Assembly: GCF_037325665.1 (NCBI RefSeq)
Contig: NC_090245.1
Coordinates: 48,476,269-48,540,268, forward strand
Direction of reading: 5' to 3'
Length of the DNA stretch: 64,000 nt
Source of the DNA: Littorina saxatilis
Lineage: Eukaryota > Mollusca > Gastropoda > Littorinimorpha > Littorinidae
In this document: positions 48,501 through 54,765 of the stretch, piece by piece
How positions within the stretch are numbered: position 1 is the stretch's first letter
How the letters are laid out: the number at the start of each line of letters is the position of its first letter
The notes under the pieces: generated by a model
Database searches by the model: none
What the model saw: the letters and a program-made list of their open reading frames with translations, nothing else
What the model was told of the DNA's origin: nothing
Made by a program: the position numbers and the translations under genes

Positions 48501-51210
48501 ACACACTAGGTGTAACGAGTTGTCCCTTCTTGTGTCATGTCTATGACACACTGGGTGTAAGAAGTTGTCACTACTTGTGTTACGTGTCTGACACACTGCG
48601 TGTAACGAGTTGTCCCTTCCTGTATTATCTCTCTGACACACTAGGCGTAACGAGTTGTCCCTTCTTGTGTCATGTCTCTGACACACTAGGTGTAGCGAGT
48701 TGTCCCTTCCTGTGTTATATCCCTGACACACTAGGTGTAACGAGTTGTCCCTTCTTGTGTCATGTCTATGACACGCTGGGTGTAAGAAGTTGTCCCTACT
48801 TGTGTTGTGTCTCTGACACCCTGGGTGTAATGAGTTGCCCCTTCTTTTGTTATGTCTCTGACACACTAGGTGTAGCGAGTTGTCCATTCTTGAGTCATGT
48901 CTCTGACACACTAAGTGTAGCGAGTTATCCTTTCCTGTATTATAATCTCTGACACACTAGGTGTAACGAATTGTCCCTTCTTGTGTCATGTCTCTGACAC
49001 ACTGGGTGTAAGAAGTTGTCACTACTTGTGTTACGTGTCTGACACACTACGTGTAACGAGTTGTCCCTACTTGTGTTGTGTCTCTGACACACTGGGTGTA
49101 ATGAGTTTCCCCTTCTTTTGTTATGTCTCTGACACACTAGGTGTAGCTAGTTGTCCCTTCCTGTGTTATATCTCTGACACACTAGGTGTAACGAGTTGTC
49201 CCTTTTTGTGTCATGTCTCTGACACACTGGGTGTAAGAAGTTGTCACTACTTGTGTTCTGTCTCTGACCAACTGGGTGTGTTGAGCTGTCCCTACTTGTG
49301 TTATGTCTCTAACACACTGGGTGTAGGAAGTTGTCCCTACTTGGGTTATGTCTCTGACACACTGAGTGTAAGAAGCTGTCCCTACTTGTGTTATGTCTCT
49401 GACACAATGGGAGTAGGAAGTTGTCCCCAATTAGGTTATGTCTCTGACACGCTGGGTGTAAGAAGTTGTCCCTACTTGTGTTGTGTCTCTGACACACTGG
49501 GTGTAATGAGTTGCCCTTTCTTTTGTTATGTCTCTGTTACACTAGGTGTAGCGAGTTGTCCCTTCCTGTATTATGTCTCTGACACACTAGGCGTTACGAG
49601 TTGTCCCTTCTTGTGTCATGTCTCTGACACACTAGGTGTAGCGAGTTGTCCCTTCCTGTGTTATATCTCTGACACACTAGGTGTAACGAGTTGTCCCTTC
49701 TTGTGTCATGTCTATGACACACTGGGTGTAAGAAGTTGTCACTACTTGTGTTACGTGTCTGACACACTACGTGTAACGAGTTGTCCCTACTTGGGTTATG
49801 TCTCTGACAAACTTGGTGTAACGAGTTGTTCCTACTTGTGTTGTGTCTCTGACACACTGGGTGTATCGAGTTGCCCCTTCTTTTATGTCTCTGACACACT
49901 AGGTGTAGCGAGTTGTCCTTTCCTGGGTTATATCTGTGACACACTTGGTGTAACGAGTTGTCCCTTTTTGACTCACATGCGAAGCAAAAGTGAGTCTATG
50001 TACTCACCCGAGTCGTCCGTCCGTCCGTCCGTCCGTCCGGACGTCCGTCCGTCCGTCCGGACGTCCGGAAAACTTTAACGTTGGATATTTCTTGGACACT
50101 ATTCAGTCTATCAGTACCAAATTTGGCAAGATGGTGTATGATGACAAGGCCCCAAAAAACATACATAGCATCTTGACCTTGCTTCAAGGTCAAGGTCGCA
50201 GGGGCCATAAATGTTTCCTAAAAAACAGCTATTTTTCACATTTTTCCCATTTTCTCTGAAGTTTTTGAGATTCAATACCTCACCTATATATGATATATAG
50301 GGCAAAGCAAGCCCCATCTTTTGATACCAGTTTGGTTTACCTTGCTTCAAGGTCAAGGTCACAGGAGCTCTTCAAAGTTGGATTGTATACATATTTTGAA
50401 GTGACCTTGACCCTGAACTATGGAAGATAACTGTTTCAAACTTAAAAATTATGTGGGGCACATGTTATGCTTTCATCATGAGACACATTTGGTCACATAT
50501 GATCAAGGTCAAGGTCACTTTGACCCTTATGAAATGTGACCAAAATAAGGTAGTGAACCACTAAAAGTGACCATATCTCATGGTAGAAAGAGCCAATAAG
50601 CACCATTGTACTTCCTATGTCTTGAATTAACAGCTTTGTGTTGCATGACCTTGGATGACCTTGGGTCAAGGTCACATGTATTTTGGTAGGAAAAATGTGT
50701 AAAGCAGTTCTTAGTGTATGATGTCATTGCTAGGTTTAGTAATTTGACCTTGACCCTGAAGGTCAAGGTCATGTCAAGGTCAAGCATGTGAGTCGTATGG
50801 GCTTTGCCCTTCTTGTTGTGTTATGTCTCTAACCAACTGGGTGTAAGAAGTTGTCCCTTCTTGTGTTATGTGTCTGACACACTAAGTGTAACGAGATGTC
50901 CCTTCTTGTGTTATGTCTCTGACACACTAGGTCTAAGGAATTGTTCCTACTTGTGTTGTGTCTCTGACACACTGGGTGTAAGAAGTTGTCCTTTCTTGTG
51001 TTACGTGTCTGACACACTAAGTGTAACGAGTTGTCCCTTCTTGTGTTATGTCTCTGACACACTAGGTGTAAGGAGTCGTTCCTACTTGTGTTGTGTTTCC
51101 GACACACCGAGTGTAATGAGGTTACCCTGGTTGTCTGCTTGTGTGACCACGTGTCTCTAGCATTGTCCTAAATATGACATGTGTGTGTATGTGCGTGTGT
51201 GCGTGTGTGT

Positions 51211-51268
<58 letters not shown>

Positions 51269-51924
51269 CAACCCTGGTTCACCTTGGCCTTCAAATCAAC
51301 TTTTTGGTATGGGTGCCAAGCGATGAGACGTATGTACAGTTCTTTGTCATTGCTGGCTTCTGGGGCTTGGGTGATGCGATCATCCAGACGCAGCTCAACG
51401 GTATGTTTGGTTTTGAAACTTGATATTACACGTGTTGTTTACTAGTCTCAAAGTGTTCAAATTTACCAGAGATGGGTGGAACGTCGAATTCGTTTAATGC
51501 CTGTTTCACGAAAGGCCGGGAGTCTAACGGGTTTTCACCTTTCTTGTAAGACATGGCAGACTAGGAATAACTCCTGCCATCATACTGCACGACTATCATG
51601 TGTTCAAAGAATATTTACCATGAGTAGAGACCAGCACAAAGGTAATAATTCTTCTGTGTTTCAGCTCTGTACGGGGCGCTGTTCACGGAGAACACGGAAG
51701 CGGCCTTCGCCAACTACCGTCTGTGGGAGTCCTTGGGCTTTCTCATGACCTACTTGTACCAGGCCCACATCCGGACCAAGGTCAAACTCTACATCTGCAT
51801 GTACTTCCTGATAGCCGGCATAATTGGATACGCAATTGTGGAAGTCCTAGAGAACAAGAAGCCAAAGAAGGCAGATGGTGCAAGCGCGGTCCGTCCGCTC
51901 GAAGAAGGTGTCGCCTCAGCGTAA
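23730..51924 (+). CDS. UNC93A: UNC-93 (UNC93A-like) membrane protein, nine coding exons
   Basis: UNC-93 proteins are multi-pass membrane proteins of the major facilitator fold. In nematodes UNC-93 regulates a two-pore potassium channel; the role of the UNC93A branch is unclear. Exons 23730-23915, 27532-27639, 28654-28820, 30021-30286, 40129-40280, 41518-41754, 42950-43085, 51269-51400 and 51665-51924 sum to 1644 bases with every splice phase matching. Family landmarks appear in order: VFVVSAGFLFLFTAFQSMANLQ, then YGGLIVS, LLLGIGAAPMWSAKCAYLT, FFGFFFMMFQ, WGNLISS, MYSGVEQAFIGADFTQ, FWGLGDAIIQTQLN, ALYGALF and EAAFANYRLWESLGF. The N-terminal tail of about 98 residues (exons 1-2) is acidic, soluble and less certain. 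The C-terminus ends KKPKKADGASAVRPLEEG. Introns reach 10 kb and are filled with repeats and mobile elements. Confidence 0.88.
24059..24912 (+). mobile_element. Helentron-like repeat family A, copy 2
   Basis: The 5' end has the hairpin ATTTAGTCAAGTTTTGACTA, then GTCTGTCTGTCTG, then a body of about 700 bp including TGATGACGTCATATCCGG. The 3' end has CTTGACTAAATGT, TTTTCGCCTTACGCGA and CTTGTT. It forms a subfamily with copies 4 and 5 (shared GAGCGGTGGACTGACGATGC). Confidence 0.85.
24930..25444 (+). other. Unrecognised ORF in UNC-93 intron 1
   Basis: An open frame of over 150 codons begins inside the end of the family A repeat and runs through HTYVVCEQCSRDENDCRLAD and later RSKQVEILGLLPEGDRNIWL. 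Composition is protein-like, with two CxxC/CxC-type clusters, but I know no family it fits, and it has no clear start of its own. It could be a mobile-element or host gene remnant. Confidence 0.25.
25705..26532 (+). mobile_element. Helentron-like repeat family A, copy 3
   Basis: A complete copy: hairpin ATTTAGTCAA/TTGACTAAAT, GTGTCTGTCTGTCTGTCTG, the body with TGATGACGTCATATCCGG, then CTTGACTAAATGT and CGCCTTACGCGACTTGTT. Flanks read ATTCTTTT (left) and TCTTTTAC (right), T-rich as expected for Helentron targets. It lies in the first coding intron of the UNC-93 gene. Confidence 0.85.
27402..27497. repeat. (GA)n microsatellite before UNC-93 exon 2
   Basis: About 48 GA units end 35 bases before the exon 2 acceptor. 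The + strand is purine-rich here, so exon 2 has no normal polypyrimidine tract. Confidence 0.95.
27529..27534 (+). promoter_or_regulatory. Tandem NAGNAG splice acceptor of UNC-93 exon 2
   Basis: CAGCAG at the intron-exon border offers two acceptors three bases apart, both in frame. Use of the second drops one Gln. Confidence 0.5.
27532..27639 (+). CDS. UNC93A: UNC-93 gene, exon 2 (36 codons, phase 0/0)
   Basis: Encodes QDEAKTEQAVSVLPDTAVTS and ends LDPEWNESK at donor AAG/GTAAAC. The acceptor is a tandem CAGCAG, so the first Gln may be included or skipped. An in-frame stop just upstream (27526) shows the frame is not open further left. Confidence 0.65.
27780..28653 (+). repeat. 57-bp minisatellite that repeats a 3' splice site
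   Basis: Sixteen tandem units of 54-60 bp, mostly 57, each contain TGTTGGTGGTGTTAGAG, then GTGTGTCCCTGTCTGTGCAG and AT. The last unit supplies the true acceptor of UNC-93 exon 3. Fourteen of the sixteen units, the real one included, keep the AG; the units ending near 28140 and 28313 have CAT. The array lies wholly in intron 2. Confidence 0.9.
28654..28820 (+). CDS. UNC93A: UNC-93 gene, exon 3 (first membrane segment, phase 0/2)
   Basis: Encodes IFKNVFVVSAGFLFLFTAFQ and then SMANLQTSLNKEDGVGTYSLSAIYGGLIVSCAFLPK. The acceptor CTGTCTGTGCAG is the last unit of the 57-bp minisatellite upstream; the donor is GTAAGT. Matches the N-terminal transmembrane region of UNC93A closely. Confidence 0.93.
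28905..29560. repeat. 52-bp repeat, three to four clean units and scattered later ones
   Basis: The unit begins CATGTTTCAAACTATTGCTG and includes CAGTGTAGCTACGGC. Tandem units run from about 28920 to 29105. Diverged ones lie at about 29425-29545, with a last trace near 29780. All are in UNC-93 intron 3. Confidence 0.8.
30021..30286 (+). CDS. UNC93A: UNC-93 gene, exon 4 (phase 2/1)
   Basis: Encodes FVIARVGVKWTIPICMAGYA, then LLLGIGAAPMWSAKCAYLTQ and NKFFGFFFMMFQT. Among several upstream AG sites the acceptor at 30020 is the one that keeps phase with exon 3. The donor GTTGGT is weak but is the only one in phase with the 40129 exon. Confidence 0.9.
30330..30465. repeat. (CTGT)n/(CT)n low-complexity tract
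   Basis: A pyrimidine-rich stretch of TCTGTCTGTC and CTCTCTGTCT words in UNC-93 intron 4, directly left of the LINE insertion. Confidence 0.8.
30480..32154 (+). mobile_element. 5'-truncated LINE (Jockey/I group) with RNase H domain
   Basis: Only the 3' end remains. It has the reverse transcriptase C-terminus (YTDAIRPVVEYASTTWITAS, then LDRVQNMGLRMILGAMKSTP). An RNase H domain follows (TDGSADQA; YRAELHALNTA; LLTDSLSALQSL; VIQWIRAHVGVAGNESADRL). A C-terminal tail with a Cys-His knuckle (CECGSEEQTPEHILQNCPH) ends at a stop near 32145. An RNase H domain after the RT marks the I/Jockey branch. A 10-bp repeat ACAGTCTGCT at 30470-30479 and 32155-32164 is the likely target duplication. The frame is broken in several places between about 30900 and 31330, and once more by the nested SINE. 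It is inserted in UNC-93 intron 4. Confidence 0.85.
31378..31701 (-). mobile_element. tRNA-derived SINE nested in the LINE
   Basis: On the minus strand it starts with a tRNA-like head, with A box TGGCTTAGTGGTAAGG and B box GGTTCGAACCCC. It runs about 324 bp and ends in GCGTTAAGC and a (AAAC)n tail. A perfect 12-bp target duplication GGAAATGAGAGT flanks it (31366-31377 and 31702-31713). It splits the LINE RNase H domain between GNE and SADRL. A 3' end of the same family lies at 43152-43232. Confidence 0.92.
32165..32815. other. Intron sequence, nothing recognised
   Basis: A 158-codon frame at 32142-32618 begins inside the LINE tail and shows no family resemblance. Confidence 0.4.
32821..32984. 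mobile_element. Short MITE, about 160 bp, TA-flanked
   Basis: Inverted ends CAGTTGAACCTG (left) and CAGGTTCGACTG (right), with further inner matches such as GACCAC/GTGGTC. TA lies just outside each end, as Tc1/mariner-type targets would give. There is no coding capacity. Confidence 0.65.
33478..33606 (+). mobile_element. 5'-truncated SINE (same family as 46236-46617)
   Basis: Carries the 3' half: GGCTGCCTAAATGGCGGGGT, AAATTCCACTCGTGC, GGGAGTTTCAGCCCACGAAC and an (AAG)n tail. A 13-bp target duplication GACTGCGGATTTC flanks it (33465-33477 and 33607-33619). Confidence 0.88.
33802..34005 (+). repeat. 5' LTR of the Ty3/gypsy element
   Basis: Starts TGTAGTGTCTG and ends AGCTATTACA. It is identical by eye to the 3' LTR over all 204 bp. 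The GGTCA target copy is at 33797-33801. Confidence 0.95.
34283..35190 (+). pseudogene. gag region of the Ty3/gypsy element (fossil)
   Basis: The region encodes a gag-like polyprotein of retrotransposon type: an N-terminal part, then a capsid-like part (FKVYLGARGE-type text followed by DQFITRLRQQAKNCGF), then a basic, Gln-rich tail. Two CCHC-type zinc knuckles follow near 35055-35165 (CFNCGLTTHLARDPKC and CKLCHKKGHYARCC). Gag proteins of this family form the particle and bind RNA. It is a relic in this copy. Confidence 0.85.
35195..38373 (+). pseudogene. pol region of the Ty3/gypsy element (fossil): protease, RT, RNase H, integrase
   Basis: Domains lie in the Ty3/gypsy order. The aspartic protease is near 35290 (FMVDSGASCNI). 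Reverse transcriptase spans about 35750-36350 (KLDLKWGFHQLEL and the TDDI active-site region). RNase H spans about 36590-36970 (VADAGPVALGAVL and DHRPLEFI). Integrase spans about 37230-38200, with an HHCC-type finger and the catalytic core (LAIDLLGPLP, ITSDNGPQF). The C-terminal part ends near 38373 with LRRSTRSHKPPEHL. RNase H before integrase and no envelope gene place it in Ty3/gypsy (Metaviridae-like). It is a fossil copy, not intact. Confidence 0.92.
38496..39416 (+). mobile_element. hAT-like DNA element nested in the LTR element
   Basis: Terminal inverted repeats CAGACCTGTTTACC and GGTAAACAGGTCTG are perfect over 14 bp. GGTAGT flanks both ends (38490-38495 and 39417-39422), six matching bases where hAT elements normally make eight. 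Inside, a plus-strand frame from about 38675 to 39190 encodes a zinc finger of the BED-like kind found at the start of hAT transposases (AHCKYCKSDVSVAHAGKYDI followed by ERHCSSKTH). The frame ends near a GTAAAT donor-like site, and no catalytic domain follows. The 921-bp element is thus non-autonomous and carries only a transposase N-terminus. Confidence 0.8.
39859..40062 (+). repeat. 3' LTR of the Ty3/gypsy element
   Basis: Identical by eye to 33802-34005. The GGTCA target copy follows at 40063-40067. The polypurine tract lies just upstream. Confidence 0.95.
40129..40280 (+). CDS. UNC93A: UNC-93 gene, exon 5 (phase 1/0)
   Basis: Encodes QIWGNLISSNVLEQKAASNE and then a Cys-containing loop ending FKQPDEL. 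Acceptor TTGTCCAG, donor GTGAGA. The preceding 10-kb intron holds the LINE and the LTR element. Confidence 0.92.
40752..41272. mobile_element. Long-TIR MITE, about 520 bp
   Basis: The ends are inverted copies over about 50 bp with few mismatches: CCAAGATACACGATCGGTTT on the left and the complement of CCAAGATACACGATCGATTT on the right. CGTACGTTTGAG is also mirrored. The target duplication is unclear. It is inserted in UNC-93 intron 5 and has no transposase. Confidence 0.75.
41518..41754 (+). CDS. UNC93A: UNC-93 gene, exon 6 (79 codons, phase 0/0)
   Basis: Encodes VRNLCIIYLCCALVAMVIVA (membrane segment), a charged loop, then LLVPITMYSGVEQAFIGADF. Acceptor GCTGACAG, donor GTGAGA. Confidence 0.93.
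41760..42515. other. Intron sequence with AGGTCA-type words
   Basis: TTGACCTTCGTTAAAATTTA then AAGGTCAC near 42010-42032, and TTGACCTCC...CAAGGTCAA near 42468-42494, recall the AGGTCA-rich repeat elsewhere. The body does not align by eye. Confidence 0.35.
42518..42872. mobile_element. TTAA-flanked MITE with TIRs of about 58 bp
   Basis: The left end TTAAAGGACCACACCGCCTC and the right end, read backwards, TTAAAGGCCCACTCCGCCTC match over about 58 bp with a handful of mismatches. TTAA marks both ends. It shares the TTAAAGG start with the MITEs at 13501 and 63360 and probably belongs to the same superfamily. It lies in UNC-93 intron 6. Confidence 0.82.
42950..43085 (+). CDS. UNC93A: UNC-93 gene, exon 7 (phase 0/1)
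   Basis: Encodes AYVSCSLGVAQVGYIFICYG and then VVDAICSFIFGRLVQYVGHTFFFVLG, matching paired UNC93A membrane segments. Acceptor CTTTCTACAG, donor GTGAGT. Confidence 0.93.
43095..44300. repeat. 32-bp palindromic minisatellite
   Basis: More than 30 units of about 32 bp (AACACTCACTCAGTGTGCTC then AGTGAGTCTATC or TCAATG). Each unit has an internal inverted pair, ACTCACT against AGTGAGT. Units vary at a few positions and some are shortened. All lie in UNC-93 intron 7. Confidence 0.92.
43152..43232 (+). mobile_element. 3' end of a SINE inside the minisatellite
   Basis: CCCTTCGTGGTAGATTGGGC then GTTCAGC and an (AAAC)n tail match the 3' end of the SINE at 31378-31701. It is 5'-truncated, and minisatellite units flank it. 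Confidence 0.7.
44310..45700 (+). pseudogene. DIRS-like (tyrosine recombinase) retroelement relic (fossil)
   Basis: Conceptual translation across 44340-44650 gives an RNase H-type stretch with SPFPDPEAWAVNALELVW-like text. Around 45255-45425, text of the form NCPVRAFNL then LLFISTN and WASTLIKQAY is typical of the DIRS-type tyrosine recombinase. Together they suggest the 3' half of a DIRS/Ngaro-like element. The copy is old, with several breaks. A short SINE tail is inserted at 44816-44874. Assignment is from memory of family motifs. Confidence 0.55.
44816..44874 (+). mobile_element. Short SINE 3' tail inserted in the DIRS-like relic
   Basis: Contains GACGTTAAACACC followed by AAATAAAGAAAGAAA. 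A 12-bp target duplication ATATCATCAATC flanks it (44804-44815 and 44875-44886). Confidence 0.75.
45772..46109. repeat. 39-bp inverted repeat at the right of the DIRS-like relic
   Basis: CGAAAATTTCAAGAGTAAAT at 45772, continuing to GATAAATATAC, is mirrored at 46070-46109. About 258 bases lie between the arms. It may be a terminal structure of the DIRS-like element or a separate element. Confidence 0.7.
46236..46617 (+). mobile_element. Full-length tRNA-derived SINE, 382 bp
   Basis: The tRNA-like head has A box TAGCTCAGTCGGTAGCGCGC and a B-box-like GAGTTCGTCCCC. The body follows, then a 3' end shared with 33478-33606, and an (AAG)n tail. The 13-bp target duplication GTCCCTACTTGTG matches on both sides and is itself part of the 45-bp minisatellite unit, so the SINE landed in the left end of that array. 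Confidence 0.93.
46619..49969. repeat. 45-bp minisatellite, main block
   Basis: About 75 units of near 45 bp: GTCTCTGACACACTGGGTGT, then AAGAAGTTGTCCCTACTTGTG, TTAT. Because 45 is a multiple of three, frames stay open for hundreds of codons on both strands (up to 365), reading SDTLGVRSCPYLCYV and, in reverse, CQRHNTSRDNSLHPV. Blocks of about 1.17 kb repeat: 47808-48470 is nearly the same as 48981-49640, so whole groups of units were duplicated. It lies in UNC-93 intron 7. Confidence 0.93.
49970..50815 (+). mobile_element. AGGTCA-rich Helentron-like repeat (family B), complete copy
   Basis: The 5' end GACTCACATGC folds with GTGAGTC 16 bases later. A (GTCC)n tract at 50015-50060 follows. The body contains many TCAAGGTCA words. 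The 3' end has GCATGTGAGTC, the exact inverse of the 5' 11-mer, then the hairpin GGGCTTTGCCC and TTCTTG. It splits the 45-bp minisatellite, which gives clean borders. It encodes no protein. This is the layout of Helentron-associated non-autonomous elements. Confidence 0.82.
50816..51122. repeat. 45-bp minisatellite, right block
   Basis: About seven further units continue after the inserted repeat, in the same phase and orientation, ending near GTAATGAGGTTACC. Confidence 0.92.
51179..51265 (+). repeat. (GT)n microsatellite abutting the UNC-93 exon 8 acceptor
   Basis: An interrupted GT run ends in about 26 pure units directly before GCAG. The acceptor therefore has UG repeats in place of a polypyrimidine tract. 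Confidence 0.95.
51269..51400 (+). CDS. UNC93A: UNC-93 gene, exon 8 (phase 1/1)
   Basis: Encodes TLVHLGLQINFLVWVPSDET and then VQFFVIAGFWGLGDAIIQTQLN. The acceptor GTGTGTGCAG follows directly on a (GT)n tract with no polypyrimidine run; the donor is GTATGT. Confidence 0.93.
51665..51924 (+). CDS. UNC93A: UNC-93 gene, exon 9 (last, with stop)
   Basis: Encodes ALYGALFTENTEAAFANYRL and then WESLGFLMTYLYQAHIRTKVKLYICMYFLIAG, a Lys-rich tail, and stop TAA at 51922. Acceptor TGTGTTTCAG. The EAAFANYRLWE motif is the strongest UNC-93 marker in the gene. Confidence 0.95.
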
Positions 51925-52256
51925 ATCCTATACAACTTGCGAGGGGAGGAAAGGAGGCGTTTTTGTTTTCAGTACCTTGCAGTCTTTTAGAGTTTTATTG
52001 GGAAAGTGTTTTGTTGAAAGGGTGCCTGCACACAATTAACTATTTGTGAAACCGAACATTAAGTGAAGGATAGTTTTACCTATTAAGGGCAGGAAACAGG
52101 GTTAAAATCGATTTTTTTTTACGATTTCTAATGATTGATTAATACTATATCAATATTTTTCAAAACTAATTTGTGTGTGGTGAGCTTGAAGACTCTTTTT
52201 TAACGTGATAAATTTCAATTGTTGATACAGTGTAATTTGTGTGTGTTGTGGTGGCA

Positions 52257-52335
<79 letters not shown>

Positions 52336-53735
52336 AAAGTGAAAGCAGCCAAAAGTATTCTCAAATTCTGAAAATGTAGAATCGGTTGGCAAGTACTACC
52401 AGTCCCAAATCGCTTTTCTCAGTTCCTTGCCTTGTCTTCTGGTTGTTTGTTTTTAAACTTAGCTGATGGAACACAGTATACATGAGGTACATGCAACGCC
52501 AATTAAACAAAAGAGAAAAAGTGAAGAAAATACGACATAAAAAGAGAACAGTTAATAGCAGACGATGATGTCATTGTGTACGACCACAATGTAGGTCACC
52601 TGAAATGTCCTATTGAAATTTGTGAAGCCGGTCAAATGTCCGATTCATGTTAAGTCAGGACATTTGTGCCATTAGCACAACTTTGTAGCAACATCCCTGG
52701 GCCGCATTAACAGAGTATGCGATATTATGCGATACATATTTGTCACCACAAGGTTGTCACGCTACAGGCAAAAGTATTCTACATATCAACTTAATGTTTG
52801 GCAGACATGTTCAGCAGTGTTTGATTCATGAAATGAAGCATAATCAGCACTATACTTTGCTCAGAATTTAAAAATAATGGGAAACAAAATTGAGCAAAAT
52901 AATGATTTTTGGAGAACAAACAAATAATATATCATATATGGGGAGAGCTGAAAGTGCTTGATTTCAATGGGAAGCATTCAAAGAGCATTTGTTTGAAATT
53001 CCATGCAAATCGAGCTAGAACTCTTGAAAATATGGTGACGATGGTAACTTTGACGCACAAAAACGCGAACACGGAGAAAACGGCCCAACAGAAGACAAAC
53101 GTGTATATGTTACAGTAAATTTGCGAAACTAGGAAATTTGCGAAATCCCTGAACTTTTCATTAAATTTGTGAATTTCCTGTTTCACTCAGGGATTTCACA
53201 AATTTCCTAAAAATTCTAGGAAATTTGCGAATTTCCTGAAATAAGCATGCCATTTTTTCACAAATTTACTGAACAGTAAAAAAACGTTTCAGCAAATTTG
53301 CAAAATTCTTAAAAAAAAAGAGTCCGTTTTCTTTATTTTACGTTGTGATTTTGATAGATTTACTGCTAGAAGATTAACACACAAAAAAGTTGATTTGAGC
53401 TGAACATCTTCAATTTTTGGGTCCGACACACTACCAACCCGCCACGCCAGCCACATGAAAGAAAGTGAAAAAAAATCATAAGAAGTTTGTGGTGTTGTGA
53501 TCACGAAAACTACCAAGTCTGACTTTGCAGTGCAGTCCGCGTTTGGTTCATTTTGCTAATAGGCAACCCAACATTCTTGCTCTGGCTGTCTATCTGCCAG
53601 CCTGTCTTTCTTTCTCTGTCTGCCTTTCTGTTTGTCTGTCTCTCTATCTCTATTTCACTGTCGCTCTTTTTATCTGCCTGTCTGTCTGCTAGCCTGGTTG
53701 GCTGGGTGGCTTTCTGTCTGTGTCCCTGTCATATC
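51925..53735. other. UNC-93 3' flank with (GA)n and a small inverted repeat
   Basis: The proximal part is probably 3' untranslated sequence. (GA)n of about 36 units lies at 52260-52331. At about 53128-53210, GGAAATTTGCGAAATCCCTG pairs with a downstream CAGGGATTTC...AAATTTCC. No gene was seen. Confidence 0.55.
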
Positions 53736-53737
53736 TC

Positions 53738-54062
53738 GACGGGCCATGGTGGGCGTGATCGAATGATCAAAGAAACACAAAGGAAATATGCAAACATTAG
53801 TACAAAATCGCTCGAGCTTTTCAAGTCACTATGCGAGGAGTGTCAGAAAAAGATAAAGAGACCCATGACAAAAGGTGTAGTTGTTCGTCCAATCATCAGC
53901 AAGGAATTTGCATCTCGATGACAAGTTGATCTTGTTGACATGCAGTCCATGCCAAACTACGGTTACAAATGGATCATGGTGTATCAAGACCATTTCACCA
54001 AGTTCTGCGTCCTCCGGCCTATTAGGAGCAAACGCGCTGTAGAGGTTGCAGACCAGCTGTAT
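53738..54062 (+). pseudogene. Retroelement-type integrase fragment (fossil)
   Basis: Encodes text beginning GHGGRDRMIKETQRKYANIS, then LCEECQKK, MTKGVVVRPIISKEF and the start of the catalytic core (QVDLVDMQ, then MVYQDHFTKFCVLRP). The match from memory is to the gypsy-derived integrases found in SCAND3/KRBA2-like genes. Only the zinc finger and the first part of the core remain; it is a fossil fragment, cut off on the right by the tandem array. Confidence 0.65.
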
Positions 54063-54063
54063 C

Positions 54064-54765
54064 CTTGGCGGATTATGACATTATTCAGTTATTCTGCAGA
54101 AAAACCAAAATGCTGGAGAAAAACTGTCTTTTCTGACAGCATTTCTGCATATTGTCATCTTTCGCCGAAGCAGCGTTTTTTTTCTGCAGCAAAACATTTT
54201 ACTGCAGTAAAATTGAAATCAAGAATGCTGCAGTAAAACGGTGCTGTTGTTTTACTGCAGAAAACCTGTTTTTATTTTTTCTGCAGCATTTTGTACTGGC
54301 TCTTGGCGGATTATGACATTATTCAGTTATTCTGGCGAAAAACCGAAATGCTGGAGAAAAACTGTCTTTTCTGCAGCATTTCTGCATAATGTCATCTTTC
54401 GCGAGAGCAACGTTTTTTTTCTGCAGTAAAACAGTTTTACTGCAGTAAAACTGAAATCAAGAATGCTGCAGTAAAACGGTGATGTTGTTTTACTGCAGAA
54501 AAACTGTTTACACTTTTTCTTCAGCATTTTGGCATTATTCAGTTATTCTGCAGAAAAACAGAAATGCTGGAGAAAAACTGTCTTTTCTGCAGCATTTCTG
54601 CATAATGTCATCTTTCGCCGAAGCAACGGGTTTTTCTGGAGCAAAACATTTTACTGCAGTAAAATTGAAATCAAGAATGCTGCAGTAAAACGGTGCTGTT
54701 GTATTACTGCAGAAAACCTGTTTACACTTTTTCTGCAGAATTTTGTACTGGCTCATTATAATGTT
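54064..54765. repeat. Tandem array of about 235-bp units rich in CTGCAG
   Basis: Three units start near 54067, 54304 and 54531 with ATTATTCAGTTATTCTGC. Each holds five or more CTGCAG palindromes, including the inverted pair CTGCAGTAAAA and TTTTACTGCAG. Short ORFs arise in several frames; none is a gene. Confidence 0.85.

Noticed and set aside
47042-50078. ORFs of 140-365 codons in the 45-bp array
   Set aside because: They exist because the unit is a multiple of three and lacks stops. Both strands are open, and the array lies inside an intron.
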